A stretch of DNA of 64,000 nucleotides from Blastomyces gilchristii SLH14081 (taxonomy: Eukaryota; Ascomycota; Eurotiomycetes; Onygenales; Ajellomycetaceae), in NCBI RefSeq assembly GCF_000003855.2, contig NW_003101676.1:825531-889530 (forward strand), in the 5' to 3' direction. The notes under the pieces were generated by a model, which did no database searches, was not told the origin of the DNA, and worked only from the letters and a program-made list of their open reading frames with translations. The position numbers and the translations under genes were made by a program. This document shows positions 49,423 through 61,457 of this stretch, in pieces. Positions within the stretch are counted from its first letter, which is position 1. Each line of letters starts with the position of its first letter.

Positions 49423-50847
49423 TATTATTATTATTATTCTTCAATTATAGATGTATGCAGTCAGAGACTATGATATCTATCTGAGAACTAAAAGTTCTCA
49501 GAGTTTTTTCTATATCTATAAAGTTAACTATTATACATTTATCAATTTCAGATATGCAAAATCAGAAAATTCCAGCTCAGAATATAAAAACTGTTTACAA
49601 ATTGCAGTATTTCAACACCTTCTGATACTTTGAAATCATTTGAAAATATCATGATAAAGAAAAAAAGAACATAGTCTTAAAGATAAACATATTAAATAAA
49701 TAGATAGAAAAGAACAGAAAAGAACAAGTATAGTAAAGAGAGACTATAATAAAACAAAATTATTAAAAGATAGTGTACAGCTGTTTTAACAGACTATATC
49801 TAATCAATTTCCACCTCTTCATATTCAGATACTTCTGAATTCAGTCATTTTCTTATAGCTGCTTGAGTTTCTGATAGAAAGTCTATTAAGTATTTAATTC
49901 CTGTCTCAGTTGAGAATAAGAACCTCATATTTAATTGATTTAAATCATACTTCTTCTTCAATCTGACTCTGAGACTATTGTATAATACACAATGTATTAC
50001 AATATACTCAGGATTTTCATTTGCATTGCAGAATGAGTATTCTGTTGAATCAAATCTATTATCAAATTTTTGTATATAGAATTTGAAATAATCATGTTCT
50101 AGTTTCAGCTGAATTATAGATGAGAATATTTTCTTTTTACATTTAATTGAACAAGATTTTCACTTTGATTTTATCTCAAATCTTGAATAATGTATGCTCT
50201 TCTTTTGTTTCTGCCAGCTTTTATTTCACTTATTTAAACAAGATTCTTTTATCTTTCTCTTTATGAAAGATCAGAACACTGTTTTTTGAATAGATCTGCT
50301 TAATTCTGAACTTCTTTTTACTGCTGAATCAGCCAATTCATTGTCATGAATATTCATATGAGCAGAAACTCAGTGCAGATGAATTATCAGCTTTGATGTT
50401 CTTCTCTTTTGAATTTTCAAAACAGAGTTTAAGATCAGTTCAAGATTCATTTGATCATTATGAATCTGACTATTTCTAAGTCTTTTTAAAGTAGCTTGAC
50501 TATCAGAGAATATCCATGCCTCTTTCAAACAATTTCCTCTTTTATGAGATTTTATTTCAATGAGTTTGAAAGTTTTCACTATTACAAATAGTTCAGTATC
50601 AAAGACTTCACATTCACAGCCTAAATTCCAGAAATCTGAGATAAAATTGATATTATCTTCAGTATAAGCAATGCCTGCATCTAATCTATTCAAACTTTCA
50701 TTTTTTAAGTCATCTGAGTAAATTAGAATAGATTCTTTTATATTAATTGTAGAGATCTTCTTCAAATGCTGTTTATATTCTCTCTCTTTAGATAGTTTAC
50801 TTATTTGTAAGTCTATGAGAGATTTCAGCTTTTCTCTTCTGAGATAT
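49423..50847 (-). mobile_element. 5'-truncated LINE L3 with 13-bp target duplication, carrying RNase H
   Basis: Begins with a pure ATT run and TTCTTCAATTATAG (LINE tail); ends at 50847. The target GTAGAGCTGCTAT occurs at 49410-49422 and 50848-50860, and once at the uninterrupted site in hAT A (about 13909) and hAT B. On the minus strand 50765-50370 encodes 131 residues of RNase H: IYSDDLKNESLNRLDAGIAY, ECEVFDTELFVIV, FSDSQATLKRLRN, IHLH. This is better preserved than in L1. Confidence 0.93.
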
Positions 50848-51336
50848 GTAGAGCTGCTATAGTATAGTGCTCTGCAAAAGATTGTTCAGTTTTACTGTAG
50901 TAATATACCAGTTTATTTCTTATAGTAATAATAGCCTGTGCTATAGTATTATCTCAGACTGAATTTCTTTTTGAGTGATTCAACTGCTTCTTAAGATAGG
51001 TAAATAAACTATTATATATTCATCAGACTGACTGCAGTATTGATGTATAAGTGATTGAAACTGTCTTAGTTATCTTATAAAAGTGAAACAGTAAATCAAT
51101 CATATATTTCAACTGAGTTCACTTCATATTAGAAAGTTTCAATGTCTGAATCTTTTTTTAAATCAGAGTGTTGCACTCAATGATTAATCATCTGATACAA
51201 TTGAAGAGTCTGAACAGTTATCTTATATAGTGAACTTCATTATATTCTAACATTCTGTATCATATTCAGTGATGTGACTGATTTATTTATTTATTAAATA
51301 TCATGAAATTACTGTTATTGTTTAGAGAAGGTACAA

Positions 51337-51643
51337 TGTAAGAGGCCTATGCTGAATAGATTGATATAATAAATAGAACTTATATAACAAAGAGAAAAAC
51401 ATTAGAGAAGAAAAGAAAGAGAAAGTGTGAGAATCAGTGATTGAAGTGAATATTTATATGCATATGTGATGATGTATGCAGTGAAGCTTCAGAGTGGAAG
51501 AATCTATACATATTCATGACAGCTGAGAATCAGCAATTGAGAATGACTGAGAATCAAAGTGTACATATTCAAGAATGAAGTGATTGGAATCTGTGAAGTG
51601 TAATACAATAGTTTATATAATTGATCAGGCGCAGTCTGCCACA
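51337..51643 (-). repeat. 3' LTR of gypsy A3
   Basis: 307 bp, more mutated than its partner: CAGGCGCAGTCTGCCACA at the end where the other LTR has CGGGCGCAGCCCGTCACA. Confidence 0.92.
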
Positions 51644-54529
51644 TTAGTCCTCTCTTTCCAGAAGCAGTTCTCATCAGTCAAGAGCCGCTGTTTCAGATAA
51701 TACAGAACTCAGAGTTCAGATCAGACAATTATACCTGACTCATTTCACAAGATATTGTCAGTTATAATCACAGAGTCTCTTATCAAGAATATTCTCACTC
51801 TCTTACTTAAGCTTATTATCTTCTTCTATGATGTCTGGCAGCTGTCAGTCAGAAGTCAGTTAAGAAGAGAACAGATCAGTGACAGTGTAGCAGAGTAAGC
51901 TTATATGAAAGATATTATGAATTTCTGATAATATGTCAAGATAGTAGTTATGACTATCTAGAACTTCTATCACTTTATACTTTATATAGTGATAATTCAG
52001 TGTGTGAGATGAATATGTAATTCATATATTTTTAAGATTTAATCATATCAGATCTTCTATCTTATATTGTTCAGTAAGATCTTAGTAAACATTGATTCAA
52101 TCTTCTTAATTCTGTTTAGTACTTACTATGAAGACTTCTGCTCAATCACAGATGTCTCAGAGTTTTATTACTATATTATCAGTGATCTGAATTGAACTGC
52201 AGAGGTTCAGTATGAACTATATAATCTCTAGAAGATTTAACACTTTCATGTGATAATCATGTGTAAGAAAGAACAGACTTATATCTGTTAAAATAGCATC
52301 TTAATCATTGATAGTAATCTCTGTGTATAGAAAAAGATCATGTCAATCATCTTATAAGTAGTTACAGAACTTATAAAGATAATTCTTTATAGTCTGAATT
52401 ATCTGTTCTGATATATTATCAGTCTCAGAGTGATAGACAGTTAACAAATAGTATATAATCTTAAGAATTTAACAGATTCTTATTCAGAGAGTGCTTATAA
52501 ATTAACAGCTCTGATCTGATACTATAGATCTCAGTAATTTATATATCTGATAGAACAGGCTTCTTAGAAAAGCTTCAGTGACTTATTCAGTATTCATCTT
52601 ATTACAGAGTTTCAATATTATATTCTTACTCAATCAGTTTATAATGATCAGAATGTTTCTACAGTTCTTACTTTCAGAGACATCAATAGTGAAGTTAATT
52701 ATCATATCTCATCAGATTCTATCAAAGATATCAAGCAGTTTCAGCAGATCTTTTCTACAGTTCTTTTATAAGATGAGAGAGAAACAATAGTTACAGTTTC
52801 AGATAAAATGTCTGATAATGTTTAATATCTCAGATCAGTAGAACTTCTGATAGATTATTTAATATAGTTATTCATAATCTGAATAATCAGTTATATATGA
52901 ATCATGCATCTCTTGCATTATCTGAGTGTATAAGAATTTGAAGTAAGAGACTTAACATTATTCATAGAACTGTAGAGTATTATTGTCATTAATTAAGTAT
53001 TCTGAGATGTCAGTTCTGATATGTAGTTCTGAGACAAATCAGAGTGCTTCTTGATATACTGCTTCAGTGAGTGCTGGAAGAAGTTCATCAGTTTGAGCTG
53101 TTACATGTCATAATTCATTCAGTGTAGATTTGAAAGAAGTTGAGATATCAGTGTCAGTATTAGTGTCAGTGTCAGTGACAGTTCAGAGAGAGAATGTTCT
53201 AATCAGAGAAGTATATATAGTGTCATAAATTGTTTCATCTTGATCAACTAATATCTTCAGATCTAGAAGTCAGTGTTCTCAGTTCATTCAATGAGTGTCT
53301 GTTACATCAGAAGGCATATCTTGCTCTCATTATAAGAGAGTATCTATCATTGAGTTCTGACTGCTGAGACAGTAGTGTATTGTAAAATGAAAGTGATTTA
53401 AGAACTCAGATTATTGTATCTATTATTTAATGAGTTTACCGATTATTATAAAGTATTTAAGATTCTTATAATCTGTGATTATCTCAAATTCAGAGATACT
53501 TCAGAGATTGAAGTCTTATTCTTCTAGACAGTGTACAATCATGAGAAGTTTCTTATTATAGATCTCATAATTGCATTCAGCAGAACTCAGTTTCTTAGAC
53601 ATAAAGATACATAATTATAGAACATTTTTATCATCATATTATAATATTACTTCTTCTGTCACATAGTCAGATAAATAAGTTTTAACAACTATCTCACAAT
53701 CAGAGTCAAATATTATTAGTAGAGAGATATTAATAAACATCTTCTTCATCTGTGTGAATGCAGCTTCAGTGTCTGCTGATTACTGAAATACTGAGTTCTT
53801 CTTAATAAGTTCTGTAAGTGATCTCATGATATCTGAGAAGTTTTGTATAAATCACTGATAGAAGTTAGCAAATTCAATGAAGTTTTATACATCTTTCACA
53901 GTATGCAGAGCTTCTCATTCAAGAATGATGAAGACTTTCTCAGAATTTATTCAAATTCTCTTATCAGCTTCTATAATAAAACTCAGATATTTAATACTCT
54001 TGACTTTAAAATCACACTTATCAATATCTATCAGTAGTTCTGCTTCTTATAGTTATTATAATATCTTCTATACATGTTCTTGATATTCTTTCCTGAACTC
54101 ATCAGTGAAGATGAGAATGTCATCAAGATATACAGATACAAATTCATCAAGAAAATCTCAGAGTGCTCAGTTGATATACTTCTGAAATGTACTGAAGATA
54201 TTAGTCAGTCTGAAGAAGATAACTATTCATTCAAAGAGATCATATCATGTTTGAAATGCTGTAAGCTACTCATCTTCTTTAATGATGCAGATCTTATAAA
54301 ATATGATAATGATATCTAGTTTTATAAATTATTAAGCTTGTTCAATGTGAGCTAGAATTTCATTGATAAGAGATAGTGAGTAGCAGTCTTTCTTTGTTAT
54401 TCTGTTCAGTTCTCAATAGTTCATACAGAATCAAAGTTCTTTATCTGATTTCTTTGCAAAGAGAATGAAGACTGTGATGATAGAATTACTAACATGTATG
54501 AATTCTTTATTCAATAGATTATTGAGTGT

Positions 54530-54901
54530 TATTATTATTATTATTATTCTTCCATTATACTCATATGCAAGCGGAGCTTATGATGAGTCCTTGCGTGATG
54601 TTAAATACAGGTCAAGTGTTGATTATACAGGAGGAAATACAGGTGTTGAGATCACGCCAAGATAACAAGAACATAGGAAAATACAAAGGAGTGACAATTA
54701 GATACATGCGATAATAACTTCCCAGCCCAGGAACATAGAGCAATTCATTGAAGCGATTTGTACACCTCTGTATTTATTAGAAACCTGAGGTGCTTGAGTT
54801 CCGGATTTAATGTATCCCCTGCGGGTTTCGAACCCACGCGCCTTGGTTTCCCACGCCAAGGTGCTACCGGGTGGCCGCATTAACCATTCAGCCACCGGGG
54901 C
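54530..54901 (-). mobile_element. tRNA-derived SINE inserted in gypsy A3
   Basis: 372 bp flanked by a 13-bp duplication GATTATTGAGTGT (54517-54529 and 54902-54914). The uninterrupted site survives in gypsy A1 near 7776 (GATTATTAAGTGTC). On the minus strand the 5' head is tRNA-like (54901-54811): A box TGGCTGAATGG, a long extra-arm-like stem CCTTGG/CCAAGG, T arm GTGGG-TTCGAAA-CCCGC. A body of about 250 bp follows, then the 3' tail TATAATGGAAGAATAATAAT with further AAT units, nearly the same as the LINE tail. CpG sites are intact, so it escaped the mutation process. No protein is encoded. Confidence 0.93.
54811..54901 (-). tRNA. tRNA-like head of the SINE (Pol III promoter), not a confirmed tRNA gene
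   Basis: A box at 54894-54884 and B box (GGTTTCGAACC on the plus strand) at about 54824-54834. D-like and T-like arms pair well, but the acceptor stem pairs only through CCCC/GGGG and no standard 7-base anticodon loop fits. It reads best as a SINE head, possibly from a class II (long extra arm) tRNA. It would drive RNA polymerase III transcription of the SINE. Confidence 0.6.
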
Positions 54902-57069
54902 GATTATTGAGTGTCTTTTGAAGAAGAAGAAGTTCATCTTGAGACATATTGTAAAGAGAGTCTCATAATGATTCAGAATTCTTATCATTCTTCTTCTCTA
55001 ACTTGATACTGTGATTCACTTCAGAATCTTATAAGAAGAGTATATTTATAATATTATCTTATCAGAAGATATCTACATATTCATGATATTATTGAGAGAG
55101 TTTCATATAAGAATCTGTTATTGTAACATAGAATAACTTTTCTAGAGCCTTTTTACTATCAGTCAGACTGATAGAATAGATTGTCACATGATTCTGCTAT
55201 TAATGACTTCTTTTTCAGAGCATTTTATACATGTTGACAGAGATCTGTATCAGATTCATGATCTTGTGAATATCATCTTTGTGAATTCTATTATTGTTAG
55301 AGAATATCAAGCTTCTGTTTCAAGTGTTTAACAAGATACCTTGTTCATATAGTCAGACAAGTTCTAATATAAGATTGTAATCAAGATTATTAACTTCATA
55401 TATATAGACATCTTCATGTTGATATTCTTTCACATCTATGATCAGCTTTATCATGTAACAGGTACAAATGTCTTTTAAATTATTAAATTCTGTGAGAAGT
55501 CAGGGTTTTGATAAGAGAATATACTGAAGATTATAATGTCTTATGACTGAAGATTTTATCATTGCATAGTGGTATAGACTGCTGTCTATCATGACTTTCA
55601 TATTATATATATTATCAACTACAGTAGATACAAGAATTGTATTCATTGTTATTTTCTCTTTAAATTATTATCATCTGATCTCTTTAAGCTTCTGTTTGTG
55701 AATTTGAACAGAAGCTAATCTTTTCCCTGTTTCATCAGAGTATTCTTATAGTTATCTTTCAAATCCTTCTCTAATGTAATGTGGTTGATGCAGACAGACA
55801 CTGATTCATTCTTTGAATGAGAAGACATGTAGGCTGATCAACAGTTGAAAGCAATGTGCTCTGATCAGTTACAGTTAATACATACTTCTTGTTGATATTA
55901 ATCAGTGACTTCTTTGAAAGTGATTCCAGAGACTTGAAAGCCTGTTCAGACAGTGAAGACTCTTGCTTATGCATAGGCATTTAAATCTATTCAGTTTATA
56001 GCATCTGCATCATTGCTGTTCTTCAGTGTGAGTGTATAAGTGACTGAAGTGTAATGTCTTCTGTCACTGTTCTGTATACTCTTGAGCTTGATAAGATAAT
56101 CATCTAATGTCTGAAGCTGTGTGTAGAAACCTTTATAAGTCTAGTCTTCATCTATACTTATAAGAATCTGTAAGAGTTCAAAAGTTAATATCTTCTTGAG
56201 CATACTAATCTTCATTTAATTCTTTCAAGATTGATCACCTGCTTCTAGAATCTTGATGTTGAAGTCAGGGATGAATGTTGTAAGAAAAGTGTTTCTCTGT
56301 TAAGTACTCTGTAATCAATCTAATACTTTCTGTTGCATGGCAGTGTCTCAGAACAGAATATCAAGATATTTGATAATATTATCAGATGTTCATAACACTG
56401 ACTCACATGCTTTCATTCATGAATGAAACTTCTGTTTCATGTAATTCTTCAATTATTCATTGATATATCAATCTTGATTGATTAATAAATCAATGACATC
56501 TTCATCTACACTCAGTTTTATAAGCATTTTCATTCTTCATGATGAGTAGAGAGTGAGATCAGAAGTACTGAAATATGCAGAAGCATCTAAGTGTTCTTTC
56601 AGCACTTTTGTATTTGATTCTGTAGATGTTAAAATTGCATGAATTAATTATTGAATCTCTTTATATTGAAGTTGTTAAGTTGTGTGCATGTCTGCTATCT
56701 GTTGCTGTTGTAATTTCAACATTGCTTGAAGCCACTGTAGTATTACTTCTATGCTCATACTTGAGAGTTCTCTCATATTATTGTTAGACATGATTATATT
56801 ATTTGTCAGATGTGTAATATCTGTGAAATCTGAAGAAGTGTAATTATATGAATATCTCATATATCTGAGTGTCAGAACTCTCAGGTCTTTTACTGACATT
56901 CTCTTGTAAAATCTTATTACAGAGTCACAGTGACTGGTGAGCAAGCTTCTATCTGAGAACTTAATATCTGCTTTAACTGATTGTTTCTCTTTCTTATGCA
57001 TTGTTACATGTTCAGATATGTCTTGATGAATAATTATTTCTAATGAGGAGATAATGAATGTTTTTCTAG

Positions 57070-57376
57070 TGTAAGAGACCTACGCTGAATAGATCAGTAT
57101 AATAAATAAGACTTATACAACAAAGAGAAAAATGTTAAAGAAGAAAAGAAAGAGAAAGTGTGAGAATCAGTAATCAGAGTAGATATTTATACACATATAT
57201 AATGATGTACACAGTGGAGCTTCAGGGCGGAAGAATCTATACATGTTCATAGCGGCTGAGGATCAGTGATTGAGAATGGCCGAGAATCGGAGTGTACGTG
57301 TTTGAGAATGAAGTGGTTGGAATCTGTGAAGTGTAATGGAATAGTCTATATAATTGATCGGGCGCAGCCCGTCACA
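57070..57376 (-). repeat. 5' LTR of gypsy A3
   Basis: 307 bp with CpG retained at many sites (CAGGGCGGAAG, ATAGCGGCTGAGG, GATCGGGCGCAGCCCG), all altered in the 3' LTR. Followed by GTACAA. Confidence 0.92.
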
Positions 57377-57382
57377 GTACAA

Positions 57383-59540
57383 ATTGCATTAGTAATGTTT
57401 CAAATCTGTGATATTTAAATTATTAATCAATCTATTCAAAATTAACAGTAGTATTATCAAAAAGCATTATCAAAAAGCAATATTAAAAAGTGTTATTAAA
57501 AAAACATTATCTTTTATAAAATGAATACAAAAGTTACTTGAGTAATCACTTTCATCTTATTCTCATCTCAAGAATCAGTTATCTTATTATTCTTTGTCTC
57601 AATGTTAAGATTCTTTATCAGTGTTTGTATCACAAGTTAAATCACATGAGTAATACAAAGAATATAATCTTATTTATCATTTCAGAAATGCAAAGTCAAT
57701 TTTTACTCTAAGCTCTTCATTATAGTATAGTTATTCACAGCATTATCAGTTATAATTGTAAGAAGACTGTGACTAATATCTTAATAGTTATTTTTAATCA
57801 CAGTCATTAATATCTCTGTTATATAATTCTCAGTATGACTACTGATCAATGATTTAAATTCAATTAATATCTCTTAATAAGTTCAGTTCTCATCAATGTA
57901 ATAACATATAACTCTCATAAATGCAAGATTGTTTGTACTAGTTCATATATTCACTGTGAGAGACACTCTTTGATGATTCTTTAACTCTGATTCTAGATAT
58001 TGTATATTAACTTTGTAGTGTGTCTCAAGATTGAACTGAAGACAGAATTGATATAAAATATAAAGATTTGAATTAAGCATTTGAAGAAGTGTTCAGAAGT
58101 CAGGGTTTTTAATCAATCAAAGAGAAAGATTCAGAGATATACATATATGAAGTAATTATTCATGAAAGTTATCAGATAAGAGTTGCAAAATCAGAGTACT
58201 GATATATAATTATTTTCACATAATTTTCTTCAAATTAGAAAGTTAGTGTTATTAAAAATCATTATCTGATAGAGTAACTTATCAGCTCAGTAGTAATTTT
58301 CTAATTATTTTTCTTTTATTATCTGCATTCTGATGACTTCAGATATCAGAAAATTTCTTCAGAGTTATAATCAGTTTATGATGAATGTTTCTGAATAAAG
58401 TTGTAGTAATTATAGCAGAGAGATAGCTCTTCAGTAATCTGCAATACAATCTATTGATAATTATTTCATAGTTCATCTTGATATTTGTGTTAAGTTTTTC
58501 ATAAATTTCATAGCCTGAAATCAGATGTGAGAAATGAAGTGATTATTCATTATAATTGAAAGAGAGCATTCTGTGTTGAATTGTAAATAATATAGACTTT
58601 GTAATTCACAGTGATTTCTTAAAGAGTTTGTGAATCTTTAATAGAAGTGAAAGAAGTGAATTCAGAAGACATGATAAAGATTTAAGAAAGATAATAATTT
58701 ATTTTCAATAACTGATCACTGATGTGTGTAAGAAGAATTATTATAAAAGAAAATAATCTTCTTTCTTAGCTTAGTTATAATTTTAGTACTAACTCAGATT
58801 AAATATCATCAATGTATAAAAAAAAGTAAATAAACAATCTTGATTAATCTCTGTCATATTTCTATCAAATTGCATTATCAGATGATATCATTAAAAATAT
58901 ATTTATATTGTGAATATCAATGTTGAAAAAATGTTGATACTTATACTGTAAGTTATACATTATAGTGTTTTGTGAATCGTGATAGTTAAATATATATATA
59001 TATATTATTTCTGACATTGATTACAACTTGCACAATAATTTTTGAAAACTCGAAATTAATTTCAATTATTATCTAACAGCTACTGAGTCTACAACTAACT
59101 AATATAGAAAAGAAAAAAAATTTTTCTACTTATTATCTTTCTTCTCTTTCTTATTCTTCTTATCATTCTTCATAATTTACTTCTTATTCTCATTCTTCTT
59201 CTTCTTCTTCTTATCTGAGATAATAATCATTTCAAAATCTTTCTTCACTGTCTTCTCAGAGAAGAGTTCTCACTGCTCTCTCTCAGTCAGGTCAACCTGT
59301 GTCTCAAAATCCTGCATTTTCTAGTCTGCTGCCTCGGGTTCCATCTCAGCAGTAAGCAGATTGACATGCTCAGAGAGCAGAGCTGTCTTCTTAATATTCT
59401 GAATTATGAAGTATATTTAAGATCTAAATAAGATCTTAATTCTCTTCTTCTCTATCAGCTTCTGCTAATCAATTAAAGAACAGAAGTATTATTAAAAATT
59501 ATTATCTTTTAATAAATAAAAAACTTATCAGTTTTAACTT
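57383..59540 (-). pseudogene. hAT C transposase and coiled-coil segment, right part
   Basis: Collinear with hAT B from about 17186 to 19350. Contains the N-terminal half of the transposase remnant and the Lys/Glu-rich frame near 59150-59460 (on the minus strand). Stops throughout. Confidence 0.65.
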
Positions 59541-60234
59541 CTATTTTTCAGATAATAGCAGATTTCACTCTGATCACACTTTTTAAGTGTATATTTTCTA
59601 ATTATTCACATTTATACAGATATATACTGATTATTTATTAAATTATATTAAGATAATAACTTATTACAGCTGTGTTACTCTCACTGTAAGAGATATATAA
59701 TTGATAATGAATATTATAAAGACTCTGAGAAGTAAGTATTTTAAAAATGCTATAACTCTGTGATCTTGATTTTTTTTATTTTTCTTTTTTATTTTTTTAT
59801 TGTGATTTTTTCTTGTTTTTGTTTTATTTTTTGTTTTATTTTTTTTATATTTTATATTTTTTTATAATTAAAATTATATAAATTATGATCTGTGTTCAGA
59901 AAAGTAATAATATTTAATAATACTTTCTATTGAATTTTCAACAAATGAGTACTATATTATAATATTATGTAAGTGAGAAATAATTTCATAATCTTATTTA
60001 ATATCATTCTCAATAATAAGATCAGAATGAAAATGTGACTAAGAATTCAAATATATTCTTTATCTGAGACTAGATTTTTATTTGAAAAGTGAATCTAAGA
60101 TCTTTAATATTTAAAATAATATAATTTGAAATTTATATAATGAATATAAATCATGATCACAAGTAATACCTTTAGACAATATAATAACTGTAAAGTTTAA
60201 TCCTGATCTCAGACACGGTCACACGGTCAGTCTA

Positions 60235-61457
60235 GGTATAAAAACTATTAAAACACTCTCAGAAAATCTTAAATTGAAGAGTATAGACTAATCAAATTTT
60301 AAATGTAGAAGAAATTAAATTATCTTCTATAGATTCAATTATTCATTTCTCTTTTAAATAAAATAGTAGTTACATCTCTCTCTTCCTCTTCAATCAAATA
60401 AAACATGACTTATGAAAAGCAAGTATTATATCAGATTATAATGATTAACACAGTCTCAATATACAGAGCTGTATATATACAGTACATACTGAACTGAGAG
60501 ACTGTGTGAGTTGTAAACTAGCAGCAGCATCTCAGAGAGAGTTATGTGATATAAGAATACTATAACTTTCAGTCATCTGTGTAGAGAGTGAATCACTGCA
60601 GTAAGTGTATATATATTGTATAAAAGTAATACTTTTTAATAATACTCAGTCTCTGATATTATGAAAATAGAGTCTCTCTGTGAGATTCATTTTTATCAGA
60701 AGTCAGAGAATTTTATATTTCTCAAGATTATTTTCACAAATCTTATTCATGAAATTGATGAAAGAAATTATTAATTTCAGTGTTCTACTCTTAATATTAT
60801 TCAAGTAGCAGCAGAGTTCACTCTGATCACACTTTCTAAGTGTATATTTTCTAATTATTCACATTTATACAGATATATACTGATTATTTATTAAATAATA
60901 TTAAGATAATAATTTATTACAGCTGTGTTATTCTTACTGTGAGAAATACACAGTTGATAATAAATATTATGAAGACTCTGAGAAGTAAGTATTTTAAAAA
61001 TACTGCAGCTCTATAATCTTGATTTTTTTTGTTTTTATTTTTTATTTTTTATTTTTTTGTTTTATTTTGTATTTTATATTTTTTTTATAATTAAAATTAT
61101 ATGAATTATAATCTGTATTCAGAAAAGTAATGATACTTAATAACACTCTCTATTGAATTTTCAATAAATGAGTACTATGTTATAATATTATGTAAGTGAG
61201 AAATAATTTCATAATTTCATTTAATATCATTCTCAATAATGAGATCAGAATGAAAATGTGACTAAGAATTCAAATATATTCTTTATCTGAGACTAGATTT
61301 TTATTTGAAAAGTGAATCTGAAATCTTTAATATTTGAAATAACATGATTTGAGATCAATGTAATAAATACAAACCATAATTAGAAGTAATGCTTTTAGGC
61401 AATGTAATAACTGTAAAGTTTGATCCTGGTCTCAGACACGGTCACACGGTCAGTCTA
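60235..61457. mobile_element. Second hAT right-end fragment
   Basis: Collinear with hAT B 20226-21343, then continues about 170 bp past the point where the LINE cut copy B, to CACGGTCACACGGTCAGTCTA-type end at 61457. The part from about 60806 repeats 59556-60234, so two right ends lie in tandem about 1.2 kb apart. No matching left end or 8-bp duplication (right flank GACATACT) was found. Confidence 0.75.

Larger units (their letters stand above)
51644..57069 (-). pseudogene. Gag-pol remnant of gypsy A3
   Basis: Minus-strand gag frames at 57001-56675 and 55980-55771 (SLSEQAFKSLESLSKKSLIN). Protease region near 55640-55400 matches A1. The RT active site near 54150-54090 reads YLDDILIFTDEF, unmutated, in contrast to YLNN in A1. 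The RNase H region is interrupted by the SINE. The integrase start near 52740-52680 reads as in A1 with DMIINFTIDVS. Remaining stops preclude a functional polyprotein. Plus-strand frames at 53843-54319 are antisense shadows. Confidence 0.82.
51337..57376 (-). mobile_element. Full-length gypsy family A copy 3 (A3)
   Basis: LTRs 51337-51643 and 57070-57376 (307 bp each). The flanking repeat GTACAA is at 51331-51336 and 57377-57382, and the two halves of hAT C rejoin across it exactly as in copy B (GGTACAAATTGCATTAG). Orientation is minus as in A1. Length 6040 bp includes the 372-bp SINE at 54530-54901 and its duplicated target. Gag remnant near 56800-55770; RT near 54150-54090 keeps YLDDILIFTDEF intact; integrase start near 52740-52680. 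It is less mutated than A1 but still broken by stops. Confidence 0.93.
48456..60234 (-). mobile_element. hAT transposon copy C, interrupted by LINE L3 and gypsy A3
   Basis: Left end TAGACTGGTTGCCGG at 48456. The host element runs 48456-49422, 50861-51336 and 57383-60234 when the two insertions and their second target copies are removed. Right end TCAGACACGGTCACACGGTCAGTCTA-type sequence ends at 60234. The left flank ATCAAGAT does not match the right flank GGTATAAA, so the two ends may not come from one insertion. Compared with copy B, about 1.4 kb is missing near 59550. A 138-bp inversion is present at 48829-48966. The transposase remnant lies on the minus strand near 48970-51330 and 57400-58680. 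Confidence 0.8.

Noticed and set aside
54811..54901. A functional tRNA gene
   Set aside because: It sits at the head of a 372-bp insert with target duplications and a LINE-like tail, the acceptor stem pairs poorly, and no standard anticodon loop fits.
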